A stretch of DNA of 64,000 nucleotides from Streptomyces laurentii (GCA_002355495.1 AP017424.1:7009501-7073500); one strand, 5' to 3'. Positions 51,285 to 59,965 are shown, counted from the first letter of the stretch. Translations and numbers: made by a program. The notes: generated by a model from the letters alone, not told the origin.

Positions 51285-52007
51285 ATGAGCAGAAACCGTG
51301 CCGGCCGGCCGCCGGGCAGCCGGACCAACGGTGCCGGGCTGACCCAGAGACAGCAGCAGATCCTCGACATCATCCGTTCCCACACCCGGGACCACGGCTT
51401 CCCGCCCTCGATGCGGGAGATCGCGGCCGCCGCCGGGCTGCTCAGCACCTCCAGCGTCTCGCACCAGATCCGGGCGCTGGAGAAGAAGGGCTTCCTGCGG
51501 CAGGACCCGCAGCGTCCGCGCGCGTACGTGGTCGCCGGGGCCGAGGCCGGGAGCGGAACCCGGCCGGGGGCCGTGCCGCTGGGCGCGGCCCGGGCCGGAG
51601 CCGGCGGGCCGGATGCGGACCGGGCGGCGCGTCAGGCCGTGTCCGTGCCGCTGGTCGGCCGGATCGCGGCCGGTGTGCCCATCACCGCCGAGGAGCTGGT
51701 GGAGGACACCCTGGTGCTGCCCGCACAGGTCGTCGGCTCCGGGCGGCTGTTCGCGGTGACCGTCGTGGGCGACTCGATGCGCGGCGCGCAGATCGAGGAC
51801 GGCGACGTGGTGATCGTCCGCGCCCAGGAGACGGCGGACGACGGCGACATCGTGGCGGCGATGCTGGACGGCGAGGCCACCGTGAAGCGCCTCGCGCACC
51901 GGGGCCCGCACGCGTGGCTGATGCCGGAGAACCCCCGCTACGAGCCGATCCCCGGCGACGACGCGGTGATCCTCGGCAAGGTCGTCTCGGTGTTCCGCAC
52001 CCTCTGA
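51285..52007 (+). CDS. LexA-like repressor (paralogue-type)
   Basis: 240 aa. Winged helix-turn-helix LTQRQQQILDIIRSHTRDHGFPPSMREIAAAAGLLSTSSVSHQIRALE in outline, an Arg/Ala/Gly-rich linker longer than usual, then an S24 self-cleavage domain. The cleavage pair is A129-G130 (GRIAAGVP), the catalytic Ser is S164 (VVGDSM) and the Lys is K201 (EATVKR), all intact. It should be cleaved upon RecA activation. The recognition helix has AGLLSTSSVSHQ where housekeeping Streptomyces LexA, from memory, has VGLSSTSSVAHQ, so this may be a second LexA. No nrdR neighbour is seen. I find no GAAC-N4-GTTC box just upstream. ATG follows GGAGG. Confidence 0.85.
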   Translation: MSRNRAGRPPGSRTNGAGLTQRQQQILDIIRSHTRDHGFPPSMREIAAAAGLLSTSSVSHQIRALEKKGFLRQDPQRPRAYVVAGAEAGSGTRPGAVPLGAARAGAGGPDADRAARQAVSVPLVGRIAAGVPITAEELVEDTLVLPAQVVGSGRLFAVTVVGDSMRGAQIEDGDVVIVRAQETADDGDIVAAMLDGEATVKRLAHRGPHAWLMPENPRYEPIPGDDAVILGKVVSVFRTL

Positions 52008-52052
52008 CCCGGGGCCGGGCCCGGGGCCGGGGTTCAGGGCGGGAACGGCGAA

Positions 52053-52095
52053 CGGGCGCGGCCGGCGGGCCCTGTGAGGGCCCTGACCGCGCCCG
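52053..52095. terminator. Terminator hairpin between LexA-like and antiporter genes
   Basis: Outer 9-bp stem CGGGCGCGG/CCGCGCCCG and inner 7-bp stem GGGCCCT/AGGGCCC with GTG loop, between converging stops. Confidence 0.75.
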
Positions 52096-52145
52096 GAAGG
52101 CGCTGTGCGTACCGCCGCGCGGGTGTCCCGCGCGCCGCGGATCCG

Positions 52146-53441
52146 TCAGGAGTGGCGGCTCGTGGCGTCGCCCACCGGGGTGGGCTGGTCCTCGAAGGAC
52201 TCCCGCGGACCCGGCGTACCCACGGCCGCGCCGGCATCCGCGCCCGTGGCCGCACCCGTCGCCGAGGCGGCGGCGGCCGGCCGGAACCGGCGCGTCAGCA
52301 GCGAGGCGATGGGCTCGGTGTAACGGGCGGTCAGCGGACCGATGATGACGAGCAGGAGCACGTACGCCGTGGCGAGCGGGCCCAGGGAGGGCTCGATGCC
52401 CGCGCTGACGGCGAGGCCGGCGATGACGATGGAGAACTCTCCGCGCGCCACCAGGGTGCCGCCCGCGCGCCAGCGTCCCTTGACCGAGATACCGGCACGT
52501 CGCGCCGCCCAGTAGCCCGTCGCGATCTTCGTACCGGCCGTGACCACGGCGAGCGCGAGGGCCGGGAGCAGCACCGGCGGGATGCTGGACGGGTCGGTGT
52601 GCAGGCCGAAGAAGACGAAGAAGACGGCCGCGAACAGGTCCCGCAGGGGGCTGAGCAGGTTGTGGGCGCCCTCCGCGGCCTCGCCGGACAGGGCGATGCC
52701 GACCAGGAACGCGCCGACGGCGGCCGACACCTGGAGCTGCTGGGCGACACCCGCGACGAGCAGGGTCAGGCCGAGCACCACGAGGAGCAGCTTCTCCGGG
52801 TCGTCGCTGGAGACGAAACGGGATATCAGCCGGCCGTAGCGGACGGCGAGGAAGAGCACCAGGCCCGCGACGCCCAGCGCGATGGCGAGCGTGAGGCTGC
52901 CCGCGGCGAGACCGGCGCCGGCCAGCAGGGCGGTGATGATCGGGAGGTAGACCGCCATGGCCAGGTCCTCGAGGACCAGGATGCTCAGCACCACCGGCGT
53001 CTCGCGGTTGCCGAGCCGGCCGAGGTCGCCGAGGACCTTGGCGATGACGCCGGAGGAGGAGATCCAGGTGACGCCGGCGAGGACGACGGCCGCGACCGGT
53101 CCCCAGCCGAGCAGCAGCGCCATCGCCGCGCCGGGCAGGGCGTTGAGGGCACCGTCGACGAGACCGGCGGGGTACTGGGTCTTGAGATTGCCGACCAGGT
53201 CGGAGGCCGTGTACTCCAGACCCAGCATCAGGAGCAGCAGGATGACGCCGATCTCGGCGCCGATGGCCACGAACTCCTCGCTCGCGCCGAGCGGCAGCAG
53301 CCCGCCCTCACCGAAGGCGAGACCGGCGAGCAGATAGAGCGGGATGGGGGAGAACTTCAGCCGGCCGGCGAGCCGGCCGAGCAGGCCGAGGCCGAGGATG
53401 ATGGCACCGAACTCGATGAGGAAGACGGCGGACGAGTGCAT
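52146..53441 (-). CDS. CPA2-family cation:proton antiporter (KhtU-like)
   Basis: 431 aa with about 12-13 membrane segments. Family marks: the N-terminal FLIEFGAIILGLGLLGRLAG, the acidic membrane residue region GLEYTASDLVGNL, SSSGVIAKVLGDLG, and the GxARGEFSIVIAGLAV-like block. Exchanges K+ (or Na+) for H+ across the membrane. A disordered tail rich in Pro and Ala follows the last helix. The gene begins 3 bp after the stop of the KhtT-like subunit, and together they resemble Bacillus KhtTU, a K+/H+ antiporter that protects against alkaline or electrophile stress. Confidence 0.92.
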   Translation of the reverse strand: MHSSAVFLIEFGAIILGLGLLGRLAGRLKFSPIPLYLLAGLAFGEGGLLPLGASEEFVAIGAEIGVILLLLMLGLEYTASDLVGNLKTQYPAGLVDGALNALPGAAMALLLGWGPVAAVVLAGVTWISSSGVIAKVLGDLGRLGNRETPVVLSILVLEDLAMAVYLPIITALLAGAGLAAGSLTLAIALGVAGLVLFLAVRYGRLISRFVSSDDPEKLLLVVLGLTLLVAGVAQQLQVSAAVGAFLVGIALSGEAAEGAHNLLSPLRDLFAAVFFVFFGLHTDPSSIPPVLLPALALAVVTAGTKIATGYWAARRAGISVKGRWRAGGTLVARGEFSIVIAGLAVSAGIEPSLGPLATAYVLLLVIIGPLTARYTEPIASLLTRRFRPAAAASATGAATGADAGAAVGTPGPRESFEDQPTPVGDATSRHS

Positions 53442-53444
53442 GGA

Positions 53445-53930
53445 TCACTCCCTTTCGAGTATCAAGGCGGCGGCGTCGACCCCTTCGCGGGTGCCGATGA
53501 CGATGAGGGTGTCTCCGCCGGCGAGCCGGAAGTCCGGGCCGGGGGAGGGGATGGCGTCGGCGCGGCGCAGGACGGCCACGATCGACACACCGGTCTCGGT
53601 CCGCATCCGGGTGTCCCCGAGGAGGCGGCCGTTCCAGAGGGCGGAAGCGCCGAGCTCGATGCGTTCGGCGACCAGGCCGAGGTCTGTGGTGGAGAGCAGG
53701 CTGGGGCTGTGGTGCGAGGGCATCAGCGCGTCGATGAGCGCCTCCGACTCGTTCGGGGTCAGACGTACGGACAAGGAGCATTCGTCGGGATCGTCACGGC
53801 TGTACGTGTTGAGGACCCGGGTGCCGTCCCGGCCCGCGACGACCGAGAGGTGGCGGTCCTCACGCGTGGTCAGGTCGTAGCGGACACCGATTCCGGGCAG
53901 AGGCGTGCGGCTCATGCGCGTTGCGGGCAT
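53445..53930 (-). CDS. Antiporter regulatory subunit with TrkA-C domain (KhtT-like)
   Basis: 161 aa. N-terminal part PGIGVRYDLTTREDRHLSVV then RVLNTYSRDDPDE matches the KhtT N-domain; residues about 80-160 are a TrkA-C/RCK-C domain (GASALWNGRLLGDTRMRTETGVSIVAVLR, DTLIVIGTREGVDA), which binds nucleotide. ATG 53930 has AGGAG 7 nt upstream, better than ATG 53915. Expected to sit on the cytoplasmic face of the following antiporter and gate it. Confidence 0.9.
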   Translation of the reverse strand: MPATRMSRTPLPGIGVRYDLTTREDRHLSVVAGRDGTRVLNTYSRDDPDECSLSVRLTPNESEALIDALMPSHHSPSLLSTTDLGLVAERIELGASALWNGRLLGDTRMRTETGVSIVAVLRRADAIPSPGPDFRLAGGDTLIVIGTREGVDAAALILERE

Positions 53931-54188
53931 GGCTGATCTCCTGGGGGGGCAGGCAGAAGGAGACGTCCCGCGGCACGGGCGTCTTGGCAATTACTTTACC
54001 CAGGCAACGAATCGGCAAATTCAGCGGGATAGTGGCCGCAATCCGGGCAATTCGTACACGTTCGAGTCGTCGGGTGTCGGAAGTGTCACGCTCGGCGACG
54101 GCCGGCGCGGAGGCGGAAGCCGGCCCGCGGCGCGGTGTCACGTCCGGGGGGCTACCGGGGTGGCGTCGGGTGGGGCGCCCGACGCGGC

Positions 54189-55154
54189 TCAGAGGTCCGC
54201 GATGTCCCCTTGGGCCACCTCGACGTCCCGGTGCAGCAAGGTCAGGCCGGCGGTCGCGGAGCCGCCGGAGATCCCGCACAGCAGGGCCATGGCGAGCAGT
54301 GCGGGCGCCACCCGGCGGGTCGGGGCGCGGCCCAGCAGGGCCTTCACCCGGGCCGGTACGGGCCCGCCGACGGCGCCCGGCGCGAACGAGGGGCGGTCCG
54401 CGCGCTCCTGGGTGGTGGCGAGCGCGGCCCGGCCCACGGCCCGCGCGGTCAGGCCGCGGTCCCCGGCCGCCCGGGCCGCCGCCTCGTCGGCGGTGCGCTC
54501 CGCCGCGTACGACACCTGCCGCACCACCCCGGTGAGCGCCGGATGGCACCAGCCGGCGAGCCGGCCGGTGGCCAGGAAGAGGTGGTGGCGGCCGCTCAGG
54601 TGCGCCCGCTCGTGCGCGAGCAGCGCCTCGCGCTCCGGCGCGCTCAGCGCGCGCAGCATCCCGGTCGTCACCACGATCCGGTCCGCCCGGCGGCGGGCGC
54701 CGGGCAGCGCGTACGCCTCGGCGCGCGGGTCGTCGACGACGCACAGGCCGCCGGCGTGCGGCAGTCCGGCCACGTCCTCGTGCGCGGCGCGGAACCGGCG
54801 GGCCTCCGCGATCGCGCGCCGTACGGCGACGGCCGCGGTGACCGCGAGGGCTCCGGCGGCCGGTGCGGCGGCGCCGAGGACCAGGGCGCGCGGTCCGGCG
54901 TTCAGGGGGCGGACGAGTTCGGCGAGCTGCGCGAGCGGGGGGACGGCGAGGGCCGGCGGCAGCAGCAGGGCGCCCAGGCAGGCCAGTACCCCGAGGGCGA
55001 GGACCGCGGCCGCCGCGGTGACCGTCCACAGGGCGATGTCGGGCCGGATCCGATCCGCCACCCGCCGCGCGAGCGGCGGCAGCCCCCACGGCAGGATCAG
55101 CGGGAGCAGGAGGAAGGGAAGGGGCGCCGGGGGCAGCAGCGCCGACACGGTCAC
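54189..55154 (-). CDS. M56 family (BlaR1-like) membrane metallopeptidase
   Basis: 321 aa. Membrane segments at about 5-25, 38-65 and 80-100, then a zinc protease motif HERAH (H181, E182, H185) in LLAHERAHLSGRHHL, with YAAERTADEAAAR supplying the third ligand; a further helix lies near the C terminus. It lacks the external penicillin-binding sensor of BlaR1, so it represents the short actinobacterial type. GTG 55154 overlaps the BlaI stop (GTGA). It likely cleaves BlaI to induce the shared promoter region. Confidence 0.93.
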   Translation of the reverse strand: MTVSALLPPAPLPFLLLPLILPWGLPPLARRVADRIRPDIALWTVTAAAAVLALGVLACLGALLLPPALAVPPLAQLAELVRPLNAGPRALVLGAAAPAAGALAVTAAVAVRRAIAEARRFRAAHEDVAGLPHAGGLCVVDDPRAEAYALPGARRRADRIVVTTGMLRALSAPEREALLAHERAHLSGRHHLFLATGRLAGWCHPALTGVVRQVSYAAERTADEAAARAAGDRGLTARAVGRAALATTQERADRPSFAPGAVGGPVPARVKALLGRAPTRRVAPALLAMALLCGISGGSATAGLTLLHRDVEVAQGDIADL

Positions 55155-55522
55155 AGGGTGTCGTCCTCCAGCAGGCGCCGCAGCTCGGCCTCGTCCTGTG
55201 AGTTCAGGCCCTCGACGAAGCGCGCCAGGACCAGGCCGCGGTCGGCGTCCTGGTCGAGCTCGCGGTGCATCCGGCGGGCGGTGAGCCCGTGCGCGTCCTC
55301 GACCGGGTGGTACGCGAAACCGCGCCCGGCCGGGCTCCGGTCGATGGCGCCCTTCTCGTACAGCCGGGCCAGCAGCGTCGCCACCGTGGTGCGGGCGAGC
55401 GGCTGGGGTATCGAGGTCCGGATCTGGGCCGCCGTCTGCGGGGCGCCGGCGGCCCACAGCGCGGCGAGCACGCTGGCCTCCAGCTCGCCGGAGGGGCGCC
55501 GCTCGTTGTCCGTGTCCGCCAT
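55151..55522 (-). CDS. BlaI/MecI family repressor
   Basis: 123 aa. Winged helix (LEASVLAALWAAGAPQTAAQIRTSIPQPLARTTVATLLARLYEKG in outline) and C-terminal dimer region with RFVEGLNSQDEAELRRLL. It should bind the twin CTAC-N6-GTAG palindromes just upstream, repressing its own operon and probably the divergent DedA gene. ATG 55522. The downstream M56 protease is its usual inactivating partner. Confidence 0.94.
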   Translation of the reverse strand: MADTDNERRPSGELEASVLAALWAAGAPQTAAQIRTSIPQPLARTTVATLLARLYEKGAIDRSPAGRGFAYHPVEDAHGLTARRMHRELDQDADRGLVLARFVEGLNSQDEAELRRLLEDDTL

Positions 55523-55548
55523 GGGAACCTTCGTCTCCGCGTTTTCGT

Positions 55549-55581
55549 CTACAGTGAAGTAGACCGACTACTGTTCTGTAG
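55549..55581. promoter_or_regulatory. Twin BlaI-type operator, two CTAC-N6-GTAG palindromes
   Basis: CTACAGTGAAGTAG (55549-55562) and CTACTGTTCTGTAG (55568-55581), centres 19 bp apart. The outer arms also form a larger TCTACAG/CTGTAGA symmetry. They lie between divergent blaI-like and dedA-like genes; the sequence resembles known BlaI boxes (TACA/TGTA). Confidence 0.78.
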
Positions 55582-55666
55582 ACACAGGATACGTGGTCGC
55601 CACCTTGTCCTGCCCCGGCCCTGGGCGCACCGCTCCAGCGCCCCGACGAACCGAAGGGCCGAGCCG

Positions 55667-56347
55667 ATGCTCCTGCCGCCCGCCGCCGCGCCCCCGCTCA
55701 CGCCCCTGGCGGTGAACGTGCTGGACGCGCACTCCCTGCTCGCCACGTTCGGCACGCTGGGCATCGCGGTCGTCCTGTTCGCCGAGACCGGACTCCTCGT
55801 CGGCTTCTTCCTGCCGGGGGACTCGCTGCTCTTCACCGCCGGGCTGCTGTGCGCCGGGTCCGCGAGCGCGCCCGGACACCTGTCGCTGCCCTGGGTGCTG
55901 CTCGCCGCGGCGACGGGCGCGCTGGCCGGCGCCCAGACCGGCTACCTCCTCGGCCGCCGTGCCGGACCGGCGTTCCTGGCGCGCACGAGATCCCGGAAGA
56001 TCGCCGAGGGCACCGCGCGGGCCGGCGAGATCCTTCATCGGTACGGCTACGCGAAGGCGATCGTCCTCGCCCGCTTCCTGCCCCTCGTGCGCACCGTCCT
56101 CAACCCGCTCGCCGGCGTCCTCGGCGTACCGGCCCGCGCCTTCACCCTGTGGCAGGTGCTCGGCGGTCTGCTCTGGAGCGTCGGCGTGACCCTCGCCGGG
56201 TACGCGCTGGGCGCGTCCGTGCCGAACGTAGACCGCTATCTGCTGCCCGTCATCGCCGCCGTGGTCGCGCTCTCGCTGGTCCCCGTGGCCCTGGAAGTGC
56301 GCCGCGCCCGCCGGTCACGGCGGGCCGGCGAGGAAGTCCGCCCCTGA
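55667..56347 (+). CDS. DedA family membrane protein
   Basis: 226 aa. DedA/SNARE-associated (VTT) fold: FAETGLLVGFFLPGDSLLFTAG with the re-entrant acidic motif, LLGRRAGPAFL, and the second half GYAKAIVLARFLPLVRTVLNPLAGVLGVPARAF with the conserved Arg and Pro. About five membrane segments. DedA proteins act in recycling undecaprenyl phosphate or phospholipids across the membrane. Adjacent PAP2 phosphatase and shared BlaI-type operator suggest a lipid-carrier module. ATG has AAGGG upstream. Confidence 0.93.
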   Translation: MLLPPAAAPPLTPLAVNVLDAHSLLATFGTLGIAVVLFAETGLLVGFFLPGDSLLFTAGLLCAGSASAPGHLSLPWVLLAAATGALAGAQTGYLLGRRAGPAFLARTRSRKIAEGTARAGEILHRYGYAKAIVLARFLPLVRTVLNPLAGVLGVPARAFTLWQVLGGLLWSVGVTLAGYALGASVPNVDRYLLPVIAAVVALSLVPVALEVRRARRSRRAGEEVRP

Positions 56348-56378
56348 CCGTGACGGCCTCGATGTCCCCCGTGGCCTT

Positions 56379-56414
56379 GACGACCCCGACGACCCCGACG
56401 ACCCCGACGAACCG
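56379..56414 (+). repeat. 9-bp tandem repeat GACGACCCC
   Basis: Three perfect copies at 56379-56405 and one imperfect copy (GACGAACCG) in the gap between DedA and PAP2 genes. Likely slippage; the copy number may vary between strains. Confidence 0.75.
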
Positions 56415-56423
56415 CTGGAACCG

Positions 56424-57116
56424 ATGAACCTTCCGCACACTCTGTCCTCCGCGGCCGTTCCCGCCGCCGCTCCCCCCGCCGGCTCCCCGGCGGAGGCGAC
56501 CGGCTACGACGGGGCCGGCATCGACGGCCCCGCCTATCTCGACGTGGTGCACACGGCGCAGGACGCGCCGGGGTGGCTCGACCACGCCGTCAGCCTCTAC
56601 TCCTCGTACGGGCTCGCGATCTTCGCCGTGCTGATGCTCTACGGCTGGTGGAGCGCCCGCGCGCGGGGCGACCGCGAGCGGGCCGTACGGGCGCTGGCCG
56701 CGCCGGTGCTCACCGTTCTGGCGTTCGTGGTGAGCACCGTGGTGAAGTCGGCCGTGCGGGAACTGCGGCCGTGCCACTCGCTGCACGTCGCCACCCTGGA
56801 GGCGTGCCCCGCGCCCGACGACTGGTCCTTCCCCAGCAACCACGCCACGATCGCCGCCGCCGCGGCGATCGCGCTGTGGTTCGTCTCCGTCCGGCTCGGC
56901 GTGGTCGCGAGCGTCTGCGCGCTCGCGATGGCCGCCTCGCGGGTGTGGGTGGGTGCCCACTACCCGCACGACGTGGCCGTCGGACTCGCCGTCGGCGCCC
57001 TGGTCGCGCTGGCGCTCGGCCTGGTGGTCCGGGCCCTCGCGCCGGCACTCGCCGGACGGTTCGGCCCGCTCGTCAGAGCGGGCGGTCCGGCCCGGACTCC
57101 GGGGGCGTCGGCTTGA
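56424..57116 (+). CDS. PAP2-superfamily membrane phosphatase
   Basis: 230 aa. Phosphatase triad: motif 1 KSAVRELRP, motif 2 FPSNHATIAA (catalytic His), motif 3 SRVWVGAHYPHDVAVG. Five to six membrane segments; active site on the outer face. Removes the distal phosphate from undecaprenyl diphosphate or phosphatidic-acid-type lipids. Seventy-six bp after DedA on the same strand, with a tandem repeat in the gap. Its last 44 bp overlap the 3' end of the convergent TatA gene. Confidence 0.94.
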   Translation: MNLPHTLSSAAVPAAAPPAGSPAEATGYDGAGIDGPAYLDVVHTAQDAPGWLDHAVSLYSSYGLAIFAVLMLYGWWSARARGDRERAVRALAAPVLTVLAFVVSTVVKSAVRELRPCHSLHVATLEACPAPDDWSFPSNHATIAAAAAIALWFVSVRLGVVASVCALAMAASRVWVGAHYPHDVAVGLAVGALVALALGLVVRALAPALAGRFGPLVRAGGPARTPGASA

Positions 57117-57291
57117 CCTCGTAGACGGCGCGGGGTTCCGCCTCCGCGCCGTCCCGCTTCATCGCGCGGGCCTCGCTCTTGAGGATCCGCAGCGAGGTGC
57201 CCGCGCTTCGCGCGAGCCCCGGCAGCTTCCGGATGCCGACCAGGACGATGACGACGATCAGCAGGATTGCGAGCTCACTCAATCCGAACAC
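57073..57291 (-). CDS. tatA: TatA-family twin-arginine translocase subunit
   Basis: 72 aa: one N-terminal membrane helix (FGLSELAILLIVVIVLVGIRKLPG with the FG hinge after the helix replaced by G-I-R-K-L-P), followed by an amphipathic helix (ARSAGTSLRILKSEARAMK) and an acidic tail. GTG 57289-57291 is 2 bp after the Spo0M gene stop, so it is coupled. No tatB or tatC nearby, so it is an extra TatA. Convergent 44-bp overlap with PAP2 gene. Confidence 0.9.
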   Translation of the reverse strand: MFGLSELAILLIVVIVLVGIRKLPGLARSAGTSLRILKSEARAMKRDGAEAEPRAVYEVKPTPPESGPDRPL

Positions 57292-57293
57292 GG

Positions 57294-58340
57294 TCAGTCC
57301 TCCTCGCCGGCGTCGTCGTCCTCGTCGTCACCCTCGAAGAAGTCGCCCACCTCGTCGACGACCTCGGCGGCCACCATGCCGCCGACCACGCCCACCGCGA
57401 GACCGGCCGCTCCGGCGGCGATGGCGGTGCCCATGCCGGGACCCGAACCGTGCCCGCCGTCGTGCTTCCGGTGGCCGTCGTGACCCTCGTGCCCGTGGTG
57501 GGAGGCATACGGGTCGTGTCCGTGGTGCTGTTCGTACGCGTGGTGCGCCGCGACGGCGTCGTACCCGGCGTGCCGGTCGAGCAGCCGGCCGATCCAGCCG
57601 TCCACCTCCGTCGCCCAGTCGGTCCGGCCGGCGTCCTGGTGGCCCACCGTGAACAGCGACAGCGCGTCGTCGCCGTCGGACAGGAAACCGCCGCGCCGGT
57701 CGGCCTCCAGGACCACGTCGAGGCCGCCCGGCCCGGCCAGGAACGTCACCTCCAGTTCCTTCATGCGGTGCGCGTACCGCGGCGAGGGGATCAGCTCGAT
57801 CTCCTGGTAGAAGGGCAGCTGCTGCCCGCTGCCACCGATGTGACCGAGTTCGAGATCGGCGGACTTGAACCCGAACCCGAGCTCCCCGAACGCCTCCAGG
57901 ACCGCCTCCTGGGCCGGCAGCGGGCGGACCGTGAGCGGATCCAGGTCGCCCTTGTCGCGGGCCCCCGCGATCCCGAGCTCGGTGCGCACGCCCAGCGTGA
58001 GACCGAGGCTCTGTCCGTGCAGTTCGGTGATCGGCGTCTCCCAGGGCAGTGGGAAGGAGAACGGCACCGACCGCTCCTCCTCCGCGCCGAGCCGGAAGCG
58101 ACCCCCGACGACATGCCGGTGGAAGACGACGACGCCCTCCGACTCGCCCTCGGCGTGCTCGGACTCCACCCGGGCGATCAGTTCCAGGGTGATGTGCTCG
58201 ATCGTGAACTCCGCGCCCCCGCCGCGCAGCAGGACCTGGCCACCGATCTGGCCACCGGGCGTCACCGCGCCGGGATCGAGGACCGTGTCCACGGCGGGAC
58301 CGCCGACGCCGAGCGAGCCGAGCAGCCTCTTGAACACCAT
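57294..58340 (-). CDS. spo0M: SpoOM-family (sporulation control) protein
   Basis: 348 aa. The first about 240 residues match the arrestin-like Spo0M family (VFKRLLGSLGVGGPAVDTVLDPG, LGLTLGVRTELGIAGARDKGDLDPL, QQLPFYQEIEL, FLSDGDDALSLF). Then a His-rich linker (HHAYEQHHGHD, HHGHEGHDGHRKHDGGHG) and a Gly/Ala hydrophobic segment, ending in an acidic tail. The His-rich part could bind metals. Start: ATG 58340; a GTG four codons earlier abuts the Shine-Dalgarno AAGGAG and is unlikely. Spo0M influences sporulation stage entry in Bacillus and Streptomyces; mechanism unclear. TatA follows directly. Confidence 0.9.
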   Translation of the reverse strand: MVFKRLLGSLGVGGPAVDTVLDPGAVTPGGQIGGQVLLRGGGAEFTIEHITLELIARVESEHAEGESEGVVVFHRHVVGGRFRLGAEEERSVPFSFPLPWETPITELHGQSLGLTLGVRTELGIAGARDKGDLDPLTVRPLPAQEAVLEAFGELGFGFKSADLELGHIGGSGQQLPFYQEIELIPSPRYAHRMKELEVTFLAGPGGLDVVLEADRRGGFLSDGDDALSLFTVGHQDAGRTDWATEVDGWIGRLLDRHAGYDAVAAHHAYEQHHGHDPYASHHGHEGHDGHRKHDGGHGSGPGMGTAIAAGAAGLAVGVVGGMVAAEVVDEVGDFFEGDDEDDDAGEED

Positions 58341-58637
58341 CGTGGCGTCCACTCCTTCGTCACAAGCAGATGCTTCCAGCAGGTACTTCTACGTGACTGT
58401 AGAGCATCCGGTGGCCCCGCATGATCGAACAGTGCCGTCCTCCCTCACAGGGCATCAGAACATCAGGTGAACAACGGTGTTGACCGTCGGGCGGGGAGCG
58501 AGGGCCGGGCGCGGCGATTCAGCCGTACGGGGGGTGGAACGCGCTCGCTCATGACATCCGGGACGGGGGGTTGTCGGTGTGACAGGTGCATGGTTACCTC
58601 GGGTAAGTCCTCGTCCGCCGCCGGAAGAAGGAACCCC

Positions 58638-59945
58638 ATGCCCTCTCCCCGTCCGCCCCGCCGCAGGCCGCGCCGCCTCCCGGGCAGGCTCACCGTCCCA
58701 TTGGCCGCCGGGCTCTGCCTCCTCACCGCCGTCGGCGGCACCGGAGCCGCCGCCGCACCGGCTCCGGCCGCCGCGACCGGGGCGGCCACGGCCGCCGGCG
58801 GGCTGCGCGAGGCCATGTTCGTCGGCAACAACTGGGACGGCACCGCCGACGTCATCGAGTCCCGCGGCGGCTTCCGCCGCATCGCGCGTGTCAACGTGAT
58901 CCCCGACCGCGAGGAGCGGCTGCGCGAGATCTACCTCGATCCGGTGAAACTGGCCTTCTTCCTCGGCGTGCGCAGCGGCCCGGGGGAGGGGCACGACCAG
59001 TTCGTCGACGACATGTACGCCACCCCCGACGGCTCCTCGATGGTCGTCTCCCGCCCCAGCTTCGCCGATGTCGTCTCCCTCGACCTGCGCACCGGCCGGA
59101 TCAACTGGCGCTTTCCCGTGGCCGGTTACCGTGCCGACCACATGGCCGTGTCGCCCGACGGCACCCGGGTCGCCGTCTCCGCCTCCACCGCGAACACGGT
59201 GCACGTCCTCGACATCGTCACCGGCCGCCAGGTCGGCTCCTTCGCCACCGGCGACAAGCCCCACGAGAACGTCTTCACCGCCGACGGCCTGCTGTGGAAC
59301 ATGTCGATCGGCGAGGTCACCACCGCCCTCGACGCCCCCTGGCTCGACTGGACCAAGGGCGACCGGAAGATCACCGTGGTCGACGCGCGCACCTTCCGTA
59401 CCGTCCGTGTCATCGACATGCGCGACCGCCTCGACGCCTTCGGCCGCGGAGATCTCTCCGACGCCGTGCGGCCGCTCGTCTTCACCCCCGACGAGAAGAA
59501 GCTCTACTTCCAGGTCTCCTTCCTCAACGGCTTCCTGGAGTACGACCTCGCCAGTGACAAGATCACCCGGCTCAAGACCCTCCCCGGCGATCCGGCGACC
59601 GACCCGGACCGCACCACCTGGGTCAACGACTCGCGCCACCACGGACTGTCGATCAGCCCCGACGGCGCCAAGCTGTGCGTCGCGGGCACCATGGACGACT
59701 ACGCGACCATCGTCGACCGCGCCACCCTCCAGGAGGGCCCGCTGGTCCCGGCGAACAAGCCGTACTGGGCGACCGTGAGCGGTGACGGCACGGCCTGCGT
59801 GATCTCCGAGAGTGGCGCCGACCGGGTGACCGCGATCGACTTCGCCACCGGCCGGCGCGTGGCCTCCGTGGACGTCGGCGACCACCCCCAGCGGGTCCGC
59901 CTCGCCCGCGTCCCCGCCGACTGGACCGGCCCGGTCGCCGCCTGA
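58638..59945 (+). CDS. Secreted YncE-like beta-propeller protein
   Basis: 435 aa. Long basic n-region (RPPRRRPRRLPGR), signal ending about GAAAA, then blades of the YVTN/SMP-30 type (MYATPDGSSMVVSRPSFADVVSLDLRTG, MAVSPDGTRVAVSASTANTVHVLDI, VDARTFRTVRVID, SISPDGAKLCVAGTMDDY in outline). External binding protein or lactonase-like scaffold; no catalytic motif noted. ATG follows AAGGA. Transcribed alone and closed by a hairpin at 59966. Same fold as the N-terminal domain of the 34820-37579 protein, but no phosphoesterase part. Confidence 0.88.
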   Translation: MPSPRPPRRRPRRLPGRLTVPLAAGLCLLTAVGGTGAAAAPAPAAATGAATAAGGLREAMFVGNNWDGTADVIESRGGFRRIARVNVIPDREERLREIYLDPVKLAFFLGVRSGPGEGHDQFVDDMYATPDGSSMVVSRPSFADVVSLDLRTGRINWRFPVAGYRADHMAVSPDGTRVAVSASTANTVHVLDIVTGRQVGSFATGDKPHENVFTADGLLWNMSIGEVTTALDAPWLDWTKGDRKITVVDARTFRTVRVIDMRDRLDAFGRGDLSDAVRPLVFTPDEKKLYFQVSFLNGFLEYDLASDKITRLKTLPGDPATDPDRTTWVNDSRHHGLSISPDGAKLCVAGTMDDYATIVDRATLQEGPLVPANKPYWATVSGDGTACVISESGADRVTAIDFATGRRVASVDVGDHPQRVRLARVPADWTGPVAA

Positions 59946-59965
59946 ACCTCTCCGGACCATGCGAA

